64,000 nucleotides of DNA from Campanula takesimana. Lineage: Eukaryota > Streptophyta > Magnoliopsida > Asterales > Campanulaceae. The DNA lies in the NCBI GenBank assembly GCA_026119855.1, contig JAOWBW010000444.1, positions 434,001 to 498,000 on the forward strand, read 5' to 3'. Both the position numbers and the translations under genes were made by a program. The notes beneath the pieces were generated by a model. It saw only the letters and a list, made by a program, of their open reading frames with translations, ran no database searches and was not told the DNA's origin. Below, in pieces: positions 46,001 to 56,608 of the stretch. The stretch's first letter is position 1; the number at the start of each line of letters is the position of its first letter.

Positions 46001-47187
46001 CTAACAGCCTCCTCTTGGATCTGAGCTTGAGAGATAATCCAATTGCCTTGTCAGTCCCTAATCCGGTGAATGAACAATTGCTGCCTTCTTTTCTTGACAT
46101 AAGCATGAAAAAATCTGGTGTTATGATCACCATCCTTTATCCACGCTAGATTCGCTTTTTGCATCCAGAATTCTTCCTCAATTTTCAGCCTATATGAGAG
46201 ATTAGCTTGAGCAAGATGTAAAGCCGCCCTATTCTCCTCACTAGGATCTTGTTCAAACTCTAATTCTTTCCCACAAACCTCATCCTCTGCATTTTTCACA
46301 AGCTGATCCACTTTTCCAAAAATCGTACGATTCCAAAGCTGCAAATCTTGCTTAAGTTTGGTAAGTTTTTTAGCAAACTTAACCATAGGTCTACCATAAA
46401 CCCTAGATGCCCAAGAATTGCACACCACAGAATTGAAGGTTGAGTGCCTTGTCCAAACATTAAGAAACCGAAAAACTCCTTTCCTTACTTCATCCATTAA
46501 GCGAATATTAACCAAAAGGGGGGCATGATCCGAACAAGTTCTACTAAGATGATCAATAGCTGTATTAGCAAAATTTTGAAGCCAAGCCTCATTATATAAA
46601 GTACGATCAAGCCTTTGCAGAATTGTTTCCCTTTCCTTCCTTTTATTCCACCAAGTGTAAATATGGCCACGAAAACCTCCATCAATTAGGTTCGAGACCT
46701 GAATCATATCAACAAATTCAGACACTTTAGATTCCACAACTGGTTTACCACCCAACTTGTCGGATTGATCAACAATAGCATTAAAACCACCTACAATCAT
46801 CCAAGCTTCGACCGTGGTACTCATATCAACAAGATAGTCCCATAAATCCCTTCTAATATATTTGCTACAACTAGCATGAACAACGGACATTAGAACCGGA
46901 GTTGGCCAAAGAGTATGAGAAACCCTAACCGTAACAACTTGAGCATCTTGATGTAATAATGTACAGTTAACACCATGCCGCCACACAACCCAAATATTCC
47001 CCTTGTCATTAGCAACTCCCCCACTACAGCGAAGCTTACTAACATATGATGGAAGAACAGACGGATCCAGCTTAGGCTCATATATACCACAAAGAGACAC
47101 ATCGTGCATTCTTAATAACTGATTGACCCTTCTAACTGAGGACTTATTACCAATTCCACGAATATTCCAGCTTAGAATACCTACCAT
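43098..47187 (-). pseudogene. LINE H ORF2: endonuclease, RT, zf-RVT, RNase H
   Basis: Start at 47187 (MVGILSWNIRGIGN). Endonuclease with MIVGGFNAIVDQ (the usual Asp of GDFN is Gly here), RTCSDHAPLL; RT with SSAAGPDGFIGAFY, FVKGRLIHENVLLAQ, DPISPSLF, YADDIIIF; zf-RVT (44250-43900); complete RNase H (NSDGVSRGNPGVASGGG, LEVDSEVL, THIFREGN) with stop at 43098. Breaks: TGA near 46052, a deletion near 44745 just before FFWSSPEG, a stop near 44421 and TAG at 44229 where LINE E has TGG. The Gly in GDFN would probably impair the endonuclease even without the stops. Confidence 0.92.
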
Positions 47188-47224
47188 TATAACAGTTGAG
47201 AGAGATAGAAAAAAGAGAGGGATT

Positions 47225-48945
47225 TTAAGCCAAAGATCTGCCATCCCCCCTAATGTTGGGGGCAATACTTTCTGTGTTAACTTCGCGCGCAAGAGAGGAA
47301 AGGTCTTGAATATCAAAATCTGAAGTAACACGAGGACCCCGAGGAGAAAGTTGCAGTTTATCAATTGTGTGATCCCAAGAATGCTTTTTAATTACAGAAT
47401 CTTCAACCTGCAATTCTGAATCAGAATCTCCTCTATCAATATTAACATCCACCTTCTCATCATGAATATGAATAATGGCAGGCCCAGAATTAGTATTAAC
47501 CCCGGACACATCATGATTATGCAAATCTGAGCTTATTCTTTCTTCTTCCAAATCAATAGCCCCATCATCAACAATTACACCTTTATTCTGATAAGAGGAT
47601 GTCTTAAGGGACATTGGAGAAACAAAAGGAGTACCCCGTTTAGCTAAAAAACTGAAACCACTTGAGACAATATTTGGGAACATCACCTTAGCCGCATTTG
47701 GAGAGGAGGTTTTATGCACCTTAGATGGTCCGGCACCATTAACCTGTCCATTACCATTACCTTCTTGTATAACATCGTCATTCTTTTTCTTCATTTGATT
47801 AGCCTGATCATTCACCCGACCATTGCCATGAACTTGTTGGAGACCTTTACCATTATCCATTACGTTGGCTTTAGCTTTCTCAACATAGACTAGGGTAGGT
47901 TTACCCTTTGAAGCACCAGTATTAGGGTTTTCTTGATGAATATCGCCATTTTTTCCTTTAGGGTTTGCACAACCAATCTCCGTATGTTTTACACCTTTCC
48001 CTTTTAAGACCTCTTCCTGCTTAGGTTTATCATGCCGGGAATGAAGATAAAGGCAAGAGCTCATGTCATGCCCAAGCTTGTAACAATGCTTACAATACTG
48101 AGGCAAATTATTAAAATTCAAGGCTTGATAGAAGCTGGAGAATTCATCACCACAATCCAGAAAAACCCTAGAAGGAAGCTTTTTAAGTAGATCTACTTGG
48201 ACCAACACCCGAGCCTCACTAGGCCGAGACAGATTAGCTATGGGTTAATCAATAGAAAGAGGCTCCCCAAAAATCTTTGCAATTGAGAATAAGCATACTT
48301 TATTGAACATATGAATAGGCAAACCTGGAAGGCTAACCCACACCGGATACAAAGAAGATTCCTTCTCAGGATGCCATGAGGGAGTCCAACGAAAAACCCT
48401 CATGGGGAAACGTCCAAGTTGCCAAGATTCTCTAGACCACAATCTGTTAAAGTCTCCTTCGTGCACCAATCTGATCAAGATATGTTTGGAGTCAACATGA
48501 CCCAAATGAAATTCGCCTTTGAGCCCAAACTTCACAAAATACTCCCTAGTAGTCTCCATATTAGGTCTTCCGTGGGAAAATTTTCCTATGAGAGTAAACT
48601 TGAACGGCTGGGCGCAAGAGCAGTGATCACGTCTTTTGAAAATTTTAGTGCAGGTTCACCTTTATAATTTGACAGAGGAATCATGTTAGCTTGCGGAGAA
48701 GGAATTGGGGTAGCATGGGAATTCTTGAGTAGATCGGCAAAGGATTTGCGCTGAGTAGGGGAGTGCACTGCTAGGCTTTCCTTAGGGTCCAAGGAGAGCG
48801 CGTCATTTGAAGCCATAATAGGAATCTTAGAGGAATTAGGAATCTGCACATTGTCATGATTTCCAACCGGATTAGGAATAATCTGCACATGCTGCGAAGA
48901 TGAAGGAGAGCAATTAACGGCTGAAAGGAACGCTTGAGAGGCCAT
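47225..48945 (-). pseudogene. LINE H ORF1: DUF4283 and CCHC protein
   Basis: Start at 48945 (MASQAFLSAVNCSPSS); an upstream in-frame ATG lies at 48963. DUF4283 spans about 48640-48190 with a frameshift near 48595 and a TAA at 48245 where LINE E reads CAA. The knuckle YCKHCYKLGHDMSSC follows near 48090, then a long Asn/Lys/Gly-rich tail ending at 47225. Together with ORF2 this is the most complete LINE of the E/H subfamily here. Confidence 0.9.
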
Positions 48946-49852
48946 GAAATTAAGAGAAATCAAAACCCTAATTAGGGTTTCAGCAAGAGAAGGAAGACGG
49001 CTAGAGGGGGAGAACGAGAGAAAAGGTCAACGGGTCAAACATGGTTTGCCTACATGTGAACACCCCTCTGATTCCCATTTTTTGAGTATGATAACATGCC
49101 CATGTATTGCAGTCATTGTTCCATGTTAGGTCATGACACCTTTAACTGCCGTATTCTCAATTCTGAGTACAAGAAAAATAGAGATGGGGATGGCAATAAG
49201 AAGGCTGATCAAGGAAAGAAACGGGATGAAAATAAGGTTATGGGTATGTTTAAGGAGGACCAGAAGAAGGGGGATACCAAAAATGAAGCGTGGATAAAGA
49301 AAGACAAGAACAAGGGTCCACAAGAAGGTACTAGCAAGAGTGCTGAGATTAATGTGATTGATTTGACCAAAAAGGATGTTGTTGCTCCTAAGGTTCCTCT
49401 TATTGCTAAGAGAGGAGTCTTTCTTCCACAATCGATTAATGTTGCTCTGTCGAAGAAACTTACAGTCATTAAGACAAGAATCGGTTCCAACCTTCCCCCG
49501 GATGGTGAGGTTAATGTACCAATTCCAGCTCTACAAGACCCTCAAAAATTATGTACTCCTTTGAGGGATGATTCAGCAATGCGAGCTAAACCTTCGTCTC
49601 AAGTAAAACGGGATACTTTTAGCTTGTTAAACCTCTCTCCTAGAGCCCCAAAAGTGACATCTCTTAATCAAGTGATTGATTTTCAGCTGGATTACAAAGA
49701 AAGACTGGCCATGGCTGATCCTAAGGATGATGATGATGATGGCTTTACAACGGTATCCTATAAGAGAAAGAAAAGTAGGGAGAAGTCTCCCTCCTTGTAA
49801 GTGTTTTCTTCTCCCTTACTTTTCCCATTTACTCTCTTTATTTCTAGTTATA

Positions 49853-52800
49853 ATGGTGTGCTTTATAAGTTGGAATGCTCGTGGCATAGCTAATATGGCC
49901 ACAATCTGTAGAATTAAACGTTTGTTCCGTTCTCATGGTGTTTCACTTATGGCTATTTATGAGCCAAAATCTGCAATCTCTTCTATGGCACCTATCGTTC
50001 GTAAACTGGGTTGTGATAATGGGGTGACTAATAGAAATAATCGTGTTTGGGTGTTATGGAAACATGGGCTGAATTGTGTGGTTATTCATGACTCTGATCA
50101 AGCATTGACTTTGCAAATTTCTCATCCGCTTTGGGAGGCAGCCGTTTGGGTATCCTTTGTTCATGCTAGTTGCAACATGTTTTCTCGTATTTCGCTTTGG
50201 GAAGAGTTAATGCTAATTAGTGAGGTTGATTTCCCTTGGCTGGTTGTGGGTGATTTCAATTGTGTTATTGATCAAAGTGAGAAGGTTGGGGGGAAACTTA
50301 TTAATGGGATGGCTGTCACGGAATTTTCAGATATGATCCAAGCTTCTAACCTTATGGATGCTGGGTATGAAGGTAATATTATGACATGGTCTAATAATCG
50401 TATGGGGAGAAGGGCTATTTATCAAAGGTTAGACATAGATTTGTATAATGATCAATGGTTGCATTTGTTCCATTCCACCCGTGCTACTCATTTAGCTAGG
50501 GTTTGTTCCGATCATGCTCCTATTCTTATTACATTAAATCTTGACGCTGAAGTGAATCATGGCTCGTTTCAGTTCCTTAATGTGTGGCTGAAACATCATT
50601 CCTTTTTTGAGCTTGTTAAAACTTCATGGGATGTCCCTATGGATGGAAGACCTATGGTGTGCTTTGCCAAGAAACTTGGGCGTCTTCGGAAGACAATTTC
50701 AGATTGGAATAAGCGAGTTTTTGGGAGAATTTATCAGCAAATCAAAAACGCAGAAGATGAAGTTTTGGCTAAGGAAGTTCAATATCAAACTCTTGGTGAT
50801 AAGGATTCGAGAGCTGCTCTAAATTTAGCTCAGGCTCAATTACTTTCGAAGCTGAAGCTAGATGAAGACTTATGGGCCCAAAAAACTAATTTAAAGTGGT
50901 TAAAGGAGGGGGATAGAAACACAAAGTTCTTTATTTTGTTGTTAAGAAAAAGAGGCAGAAATTATGTGTTCATAAAATCAAAAATAGAGATGGAGTGTGG
51001 CTTAAAGAGAAAAATGAAATTAAAGATGAGGCTATAAGGTTCTATTCAGATCAGCTACAAGGTTATTGTGAGGCTCCTTCCGATGATTTCCTGTTTCTTA
51101 TTCCTAGATTGATTACAGAAGAGGATAATACTACGCTTACAACTGTTCCTAATGAGGATGAAGTTCGACAGGTGGTTTTATCTATGAATGGACAAAGTGC
51201 CGCTGGACCGGATGGCTTTTCGGGTGAATTCTATAAGGGCTGCTGGGACATTATAAATGCTGATCTGGTGCGTGCTATTGGAGATTTCTTTTCTGGGTTT
51301 CAAATGCCAAGAAGCTGGACAAGTACCTTAATTGTCACAATCCCAAAAGTGGAGTCTCCCTCTTCCTTTTCGGACTTGCGACCGATTAGTCTTTGTAATT
51401 TCTGCAATGAGGTTGTTACAAAGTTATTAACTTGTCGTCTAGCCCCCATTCTCCCTCGCATTATATCCCCGGAGCAAAGTGGGTTTGTTCAAGGTAGAGT
51501 CATTCATGAGAATGTTTTATTGGCCCAGGAAATTATGCAATCTATAAACAAAAAGGTCTGAGGTTCTAATGTTGCTCTCAAGCTTGATATGGCTAAAGCT
51601 TACGATCGGCTATCTTGGTTCGGACTTATCAAGGTGATGCGTCAATTTGGTTTAAATGAGGTTTGGATTGATCTGATCTTCCGATGCATCTCTAATAGCT
51701 GGTTCTCGGTCCTTGTTAATGGTGAAAGTTGTTGTTTTTTTCCTTCCACAAGGGGTCTTAGGCAAGGCGACCCCCTATCTCCATATCTCTTTATTATTGC
51801 AGCTGAAATGATGAGTAGGGGCCTAAATCAGCTTCATTCTTTGTTCCCTCAATACCGGTACCGTATTCACATTAATTCCCCTTTAATCTCTCACCTTGCT
51901 TATGCGGATGATGTGATCATTTTTTGTAATGGTTAGAAACCTTCATTAGAGGCACATATGAAGTATTTGGATTGGTACCAAAAATTTTCGGGGCAGTTTT
52001 TTTTTTTTTTTTTTTTTTGGCGAAAGGAGGACGGTACCTCCCTAGATTTTATTGATAAAAAAGAAAGTTACAAACAAGGTGGGGGACATGACAACCTCAA
52101 CCACCTGGAAAGAGAGACTATGGGGGAAGCCTTACACAAGTTGTAAGGTCCTCTACAATAAAGGGAGGGGTGACTACATAAACTAGCAAACAATCTATAA
52201 CGAAATCTAGCCATTAAAACCTCACTTGATGCGGATATAATTATCTGAGACGAGATTGTGGCAGCAACTACGGGTTTTGTTAAACAAGATCTCCCTTTGT
52301 TGTACTTGGGATGTCCGTTATACACGGGCAAAAAGAAGATCAGTCTCTTTGCCCCCCTTATAAGAAAAATGGAATCTAGGCTTGCTTCTTGGAAAGGTAA
52401 ATTACTCTCTTTTGGTGCTAAACTCACCCTTATTCAATCTTGCGTTTCTGCTATGCCTCTTTATTATTTATCTCTCATTGATCCTCCAAAAGGGGTCTTT
52501 CGTGCTTTGGAAATGATTATTATGAGATTTTTTTGGAGCTCTAATGATGGGGAGAAATTTCATTGGCTTTCTTGGGATGAAATGAGCTGGCCGATTGAAG
52601 AGGGAGGTTTGGGGATTCGAAAATTTAAAGATATGGCTATGTCCTTCTCCATGAAACTCTGGTGGCGTTTGCGTAATTCTAAATCCTTATGGAGCAATCT
52701 TATGTTGGCTAAATATTGTTGGGAAATACATCCTATGGATGCTTTTCTCCCTTCGTACTCATCTCATATTTGGAAAAGATTAATTGCAGCAAAGCCTTTA

Positions 52801-54168
52801 GTGGAAGATAGATTAGCTTGGAGGGTTGGGAGAGGTGACATTACCATTCATGAAGAATGGTTGGATGGAGATATGGGTCCTATTCCTTTTGACCATGCTG
52901 AAGTTTCTTCTCTATTCCATAATGGTATCCCTCGTAATGACCATATCCGAGAGACCTATGGCCAGCAACTTGTGTCTCTTATAAACTCTTAGGATATCTC
53001 TATTTCGGACAAGGAGGATGTCCCTATATGGAAGCCTTCTTCTAATGGCAAGTTCTCAGTTACTTCTGCTTGGAGAGAATGTCATTCAAGTCGTGCCCAC
53101 TCTGTTATTTATTCTTTTTGTTGGAGCAAGTATATCCCAAAAAAGATTTCGGGTTTTCTTTGGCGTGCTTTGCATAATGGTCTGCCTACGGATGAGAGAA
53201 TTCGGTCTAAAGGTATCCTCCTTGCATCTAAATGTAATTGTTGCTTGGCTGCAAGGGAAGAATCCATTGCGCATATTCTGGTTCATGGGGATATTGCCAA
53301 GAAAGTTTGGGAATTCTTTAGTGGTTTGTGTGGTATTCGATGTTTCATGGGTAGTTTGAATCAGGTCATCATTTGTTGGTGGCAAGGTCATTCTAAGGCT
53401 AATTATAATGCCTTTTCTTGGCTTTCTCGGCTTCTTCCAGCCCTTATCTTATGGGAAATCTGGTGTGCTAGAAACAAGTGCAGATTTGAAGGTGTTAATA
53501 TGAACTCCAATGCTATTATTCACAAGGTTTGTTCTCAAACTTCTAATATTGCCTCCTCTTTTTCCCTTTCTTTCCCGAAAAGTCAAGCAAATAATTATAT
53601 TATGGATGTGTTCCATTTAGGCCCTAAACCCTTTTCTATGCCTAATATTCGGATGGTGGCTTGGGCTTTCCCAAATGTTGATGGGATTAAGCTGAATACA
53701 GATGGAGTCTCTAGGGGTAACCCTGGAATTGCTTCAGGAGGAGGTATTTTTAGGGACCACAATGGAGATTTTGTTCTTGGTTTTTCTCATTTTTATGGCT
53801 GCTAATCCAACATGATGGCGGAGGCCTTGGCTGCGAAGGATGGGCTTGTTTTAGCTCAAATGCATGGATTTCATCGTGTTTGGTTAGAGGTTGATTCTCA
53901 GGTTTTGATGCGTATTCTTATTCGGGAGTACCATATCTCATGGACCATTTGGTATGTTATCTCCCATATTCATAGATTAATGGTTCAAATGGATGTTCGA
54001 GTCACTCATATTCTTCGGGAAGGTAATGCTGTAGCAGATGGTCTTGCCAACGTTGCTGTAAATGAAGCAAGAAATTTCACATTTACCTCTCTTAGTGACA
54101 TTCCTAGACATTGTAAAGGCTGTTTTGCCTTGGACAAGGCTAGGACTCCCCATGCTCGGTTTAATTAG
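49853..54168 (+). pseudogene. LINE G ORF2: endonuclease, RT, zf-RVT, RNase H
   Basis: Start MVCFISWNARGIAN at 49853. Endonuclease: VVGDFNCVIDQ, RVCSDHAPIL. RT: QSAAGPDGFSGEFY, FVQGRVIHENVLLAQ, AKAYDRLSWF, RQGDPLSPYLF, YADDVIIF. LINE I lies after FSGQ (51997). Then LYLGCPLYTGKKK, FFWSSNDG, zf-RVT (CNCC...HILVHGD near 53230-53290) and RNase H (NTDGVSRGNPGIASGGG, LEVDSQVL, THILREGN) to the stop at 54168. Breaks: frameshift near 50935, TGA at 51559, TAG at 51934, stop at 52990, frameshift near 53050 and a TAA near 53804 before SNMMAEALAA. Confidence 0.92.
51998..52245 (-). mobile_element. LINE I, short 3' fragment in the RT of LINE G
   Basis: From the T-run at 51998-52018 the minus strand holds a tail, hairpins (GAGG-A-CCTTAC with GTAAGGCTTC near 52126-52154), a 3' UTR and the last codons of RNase H (YIRIK and stop near 52228). 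The right boundary is uncertain. No clean target duplication is seen, and about 20 codons of the host frame appear missing. Confidence 0.8.
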
Positions 54169-54299
54169 CTTTATGGCCAGGTTTTTATATATATTGTTTT
54201 CTATTTATTGTAGTCACCCATCCCTCTATTGTAGAGGACCATACGACGTGTGTATGGCCTCCCCCTTAGATTTCCTTTTCTGGTGGTTGAGGTTGTCAT

Positions 54300-54317
54300 G
54301 TCCCCCACCATGTTTGT
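54300..54317. repeat. Target-site duplication of LINE J, left copy
   Basis: GTCCCCCACCATGTTTGT recurs at 54890-54907 with one change (C to A), directly after the A-run of LINE J. Confidence 0.9.
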
Positions 54318-54889
54318 TCTATGGCTCTGGCACTAACATGGTGGCTGAAGCGAAGGCTGTTCTAGATGGTCTTTCTTTTGCCGTCTCTTTTGGTATGACC
54401 AATATTTGGCTCGAAATTGATTCAGAAGTCCTTCTTAAGATTCTCATTGAGGAATATCACATCCCTTGGCAGATTTGGTATGAAGTCCATGCTATTAAAC
54501 GGATCATGGACCAAATTCACGTTCATATGTCGCATATTCTTAGAGAAGGTAATAAAGTTGCAGATGGTCTTGCTAATGCTGCGGTGGGCCTCCGGACAGA
54601 TTCTTTTTATTACTCCTTGGATGATCTCCCGAGTCTATGTAAGGGACCTTACATGCTTGATAGATTTTCACTCCCTTATACTCGGCTCTCATAGGGTCAT
54701 TTTCTCTAGTTACCCCTCCCCTTATTGTAGAGGACCTTATGATTTGTGTAAGGCCTCCTCCCTATTTTTTTCTTTCTGGTGGTTGAGGTTGTCATGTCCC
54801 CCACTATGATTGTATTATTTTTGCATTATTAATAAAACTTAGGGAGGTACCGTCCTCCTTTCGCCAAAAAAAAAAAAAAAAAAAAAAAA
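54318..54889 (+). mobile_element. LINE J, 5'-truncated insertion in the LINE G 3' UTR
   Basis: A 572-bp LINE fragment with the second half of RNase H (NMVAEAKAVLDGL, LEIDSEVLLKIL, SHILREGNKVADGLAN) open from the first base to a stop at 54692-54694. The 3' UTR holds the hairpins, AATAAAACTTAGGGAGG, the CCTCC arm and an A-run of about 25 bases ending at 54889. The long A-run and 18-bp duplication with a single difference suggest a young insertion. Confidence 0.93.
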
Positions 54890-55088
54890 GTCCCCCACAA
54901 TGTTTGTATCTTTTTTCATTATTTAATAAAATCTAGGGAGGTGTCGTCCTCCTTTCGCCAAAAAAAAATAATAATAAAAAATAATAATGTACCTCCATTG
55001 TGTCAATAATCGTTATTACACAAGTTAAGGGACTAATATATTATCTAAACATATACTCAGACGTTTCTATCTTACTCGAGAAATCGTC

Positions 55089-55104
55089 AAAGATGGGAGA
55101 TGTC
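55089..55104. repeat. Target-site duplication of LINE K, left copy
   Basis: AAAGATGGGAGATGTC recurs exactly at 55368-55383. Confidence 0.93.
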
Positions 55105-55367
55105 TTTTCTTTTTTTTTTGGCGAAAGGAGACGGTACTCCCTAAATTTTATTAATAAGGCAAAAATGATACAAATGTGGTGGGGGACATGACCACCTCAA
55201 CCACCAAGAAAGGAAAACTAGGGGGAGGCCATACACAAGTCGTAGGGTCCTCTACAATAAAGGGATGGGAATCTAGAGTACAAAGAAAAAAGTCTAAAAA
55301 GATATCTGGCCATAAACTATCAAGAGAGGCGAATATAGGGGATCTTTGCCTTATCAAGTGCAAAGAA
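55105..55367 (-). mobile_element. LINE K, 263-bp 3' fragment
   Basis: A short minus-strand LINE end with T-run, TAAAATTTAGGGAG and the CTCC arm, hairpin near 55224-55253, and the final RNase H codons (FALDKAKIPYIRLS-like, near 55330-55367). It is flanked by 16-bp duplications and sits in the copia RNase H remnant. Confidence 0.92.
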
Positions 55368-55507
55368 AAAGATGGGAGATGTCAAAATATGTAAAATACC
55401 TTATGATAATAACAAGGATAATCATCCTACATAAGCTCGTTTGCAATTATGATGGAGATCATAACTAAGCTCAATGGGTATTGGATACACTTTGATTGGG
55501 CCAAGTG

Positions 55508-55519
55508 CAAGTGGGAGAT
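55508..55519 (+). promoter_or_regulatory. Copia polypurine tract
   Basis: CAAGTGGGAGAT directly precedes the TGTTGGATATT start of the 3' LTR, the usual copia arrangement. Confidence 0.85.
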
Positions 55520-56005
55520 TGTTGGATATTATGCCTTAGGCCCTTGAGAAAGGCCTATGCGTTATATCATAGCTTCTTTGTTATAGAGATAACAAACCCG
55601 ATTATTATATCTTTTGCATGTTTATTATAATGATCATTGTCCCTAGCACTTATGAAGGGCTAGCATGAGTTTAATGGATAATCATATAATGATTATAGCA
55701 TATAGGATGCGGATTAAACTTGTGGGTACATGTTAGAGAACAAGTAATGGATAGACTCGTTATGAGATTTATGTCATGGTCAAATGTCATAATTAAATCT
55801 CATAATAGTTATATCATTTATCCTTAGACCTGAGATTATCATAGTCTTCCACATGATGAACATTATGTTTGACGTACTCAAACGCTACCCCTAACCGGGT
55901 GGTTATAAAGGCTACGATTGGCATAATCAGATTCGTGTAGGGAAGAATGATAAGTCAAGATGGGATTTGTTCCTCTCTCAAGAGAGATATCTGCTTGGCC
56001 ACTCT
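55520..56005 (+). repeat. Copia 3' LTR, first 486 bases only
   Basis: Matches the start of the 5' LTR (35518 onward, without LINE M) up to GCTTGGCCACTC, then changes abruptly to Athila gag. The remaining about 0.9 kb and the CA end are missing, which implies a deletion after insertion. Confidence 0.88.
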
Positions 56006-56608
56006 ATCATTATTAGAAATTTCCCCCATGCCATTAGTACTCTTTATCAACAACATCCTCAACATGTGTCTCAGAAGGTTTAGAAGAAGGTGTAGGATGT
56101 ACCTCATTACTTACCTGTTTGCCATTTCTGAGAGTCATGATGGCCTTAGCTTGCTCCCCTTGACTTGGGAAAGTTCCCGGTTTATGCCCTTGCTGCCCTT
56201 CAGCTAGTTGACCAGTTTGGGTCTCCAGCTTTTTGTTGACAGCATCTTGCTGCTTCTCTCTTTGCTCCATCATCATCCTCATTTGTTGTTATTCTTGCAG
56301 CATTGACCTCATCATTTCCTCCATAGATCCCTTGGGCTGCTGTTCTGGATTCCCTTATGGGGGAGGAGGATAAAGAGGTTTCTGTTGTTGAAACTGGTTC
56401 CCTTGGTTACCCCTCCATGAAAGATTCAGATGATACTTCCAATCTGGATTATAAGTGTTAGAATAAATACCACCTTGATTCTGTCTTGGGGGATAACCTT
56501 GCATTGCATTTACCTGTTCAGAATCACACTACGCAACAACTTGGCAAACATTAGTAGCGTGAGTGTTAGGACCACAATTAGCACAGAAATCAGATACATC
56601 ATTAGCAC
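56006..56608 (-). pseudogene. Athila-like gag, zinc knuckle and C-terminal part
   Basis: On the minus strand: knuckle FCANCGPNTHATNVC (C-x2-C-x4-H-x4-C) near 56590-56545, YSNTYNPDWKYHLNLSW near 56450, a Pro-rich stretch, a Gln/Met-rich segment (EEMMRSMLQE, QQMRMMMEQREKQQD) that may be coiled-coil, then LETQTGQLAEGQ and IMTLRNGKQ near 56120. The last two motifs are characteristic of Athila gag. Stops lie near 56528 and 56290. The frame should continue into protease and then the pol at 35517-34132; the protease is missing. Confidence 0.82.

Larger units (their letters stand above)
42893..49078 (-). mobile_element. LINE H, full-length L1-type insertion in LINE G
   Basis: About 6.2 kb from the T-run (42896-42911) to the 5' end near 49078, with 13-bp target duplications. 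It has a 5' UTR (TAGCCGTCTTCC, AACCCTAATTAGGGTTT), ORF1 (48945-47225), ORF2 (47187-43098) and a 3' UTR with the three conserved hairpins. Its orientation is opposite to LINE G. Both ORFs have several point breaks, so it is probably inactive. Confidence 0.93.
42074..49800 (+). pseudogene. LINE G ORF1, split by LINE H
   Basis: The first part (42074-42892) starts MADPVYFPPLQ and carries DUF4283 (FAWTLVGKFTNGR, HMLIQLTNEEDFQRLW, VPVWVSLPGLPVHLLNK). A TAG at 42308 stands where LINE B has a Gln codon. The second part (49086-49800) begins in the knuckle YCSHCSMLGHDTFNC (C-x2-C-x4-H-x4-C) and ends with KKSREKSPSL. The two parts join exactly if LINE H and one target copy are set aside. The product would be the LINE RNA-binding protein. 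ORF2 starts 52 bases after the stop. Confidence 0.9.
41960..54980 (+). mobile_element. LINE G, full-length L1-type carrying three LINE insertions
   Basis: 5' UTR from about 41960 (CTCTCTCTAGC-rich), ORF1 (42074-42890 and 49086-49800), ORF2 (49853-54168), 3' UTR to the A-run near 54960-54980. LINE H splits ORF1, LINE I splits RT, and LINE J splits the 3' UTR. It lies within the copia element between RT and RNase H. A clear target duplication is not seen, and copia coding seems missing at the site. With the insertions removed its length is about 6 kb, normal for plant L1. Confidence 0.9.
54981..55510 (+). pseudogene. Copia RNase H remnant, split by LINE K
   Basis: Once LINE K and one target copy are set aside, the reading resembles the end of copia RNase H: GDVKICKIP near 55098 and 55384 (the shared GDV lies in the target duplication), and GIGYTLIGPSASGR near 55475-55515. 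Decay is strong. It fixes the position of the 3' end of the copia coding region. Confidence 0.65.
35518..56005 (+). mobile_element. Degenerate Ty1/copia element, heavily nested
   Basis: 5' LTR (35518-37180), primer site (37182-37194), decayed gag, gag-pre-integrase, integrase and RT (about 38000-41955), RNase H remnant (54981-55510), purine tract (55508-55519) and partial 3' LTR (55520-56005). LINE G with its own insertions separates RT from RNase H. The 3' LTR is cut at about 56005, so no target duplication can be read. The element sits in an Athila copy on the opposite strand. Lineage within copia is not settled. Confidence 0.82.

Noticed and set aside
49086..49800. Independent zinc-knuckle gene
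   Set aside because: It joins exactly to 42074-42892 across the 13-bp target duplication of LINE H, so it is the second half of LINE G ORF1.
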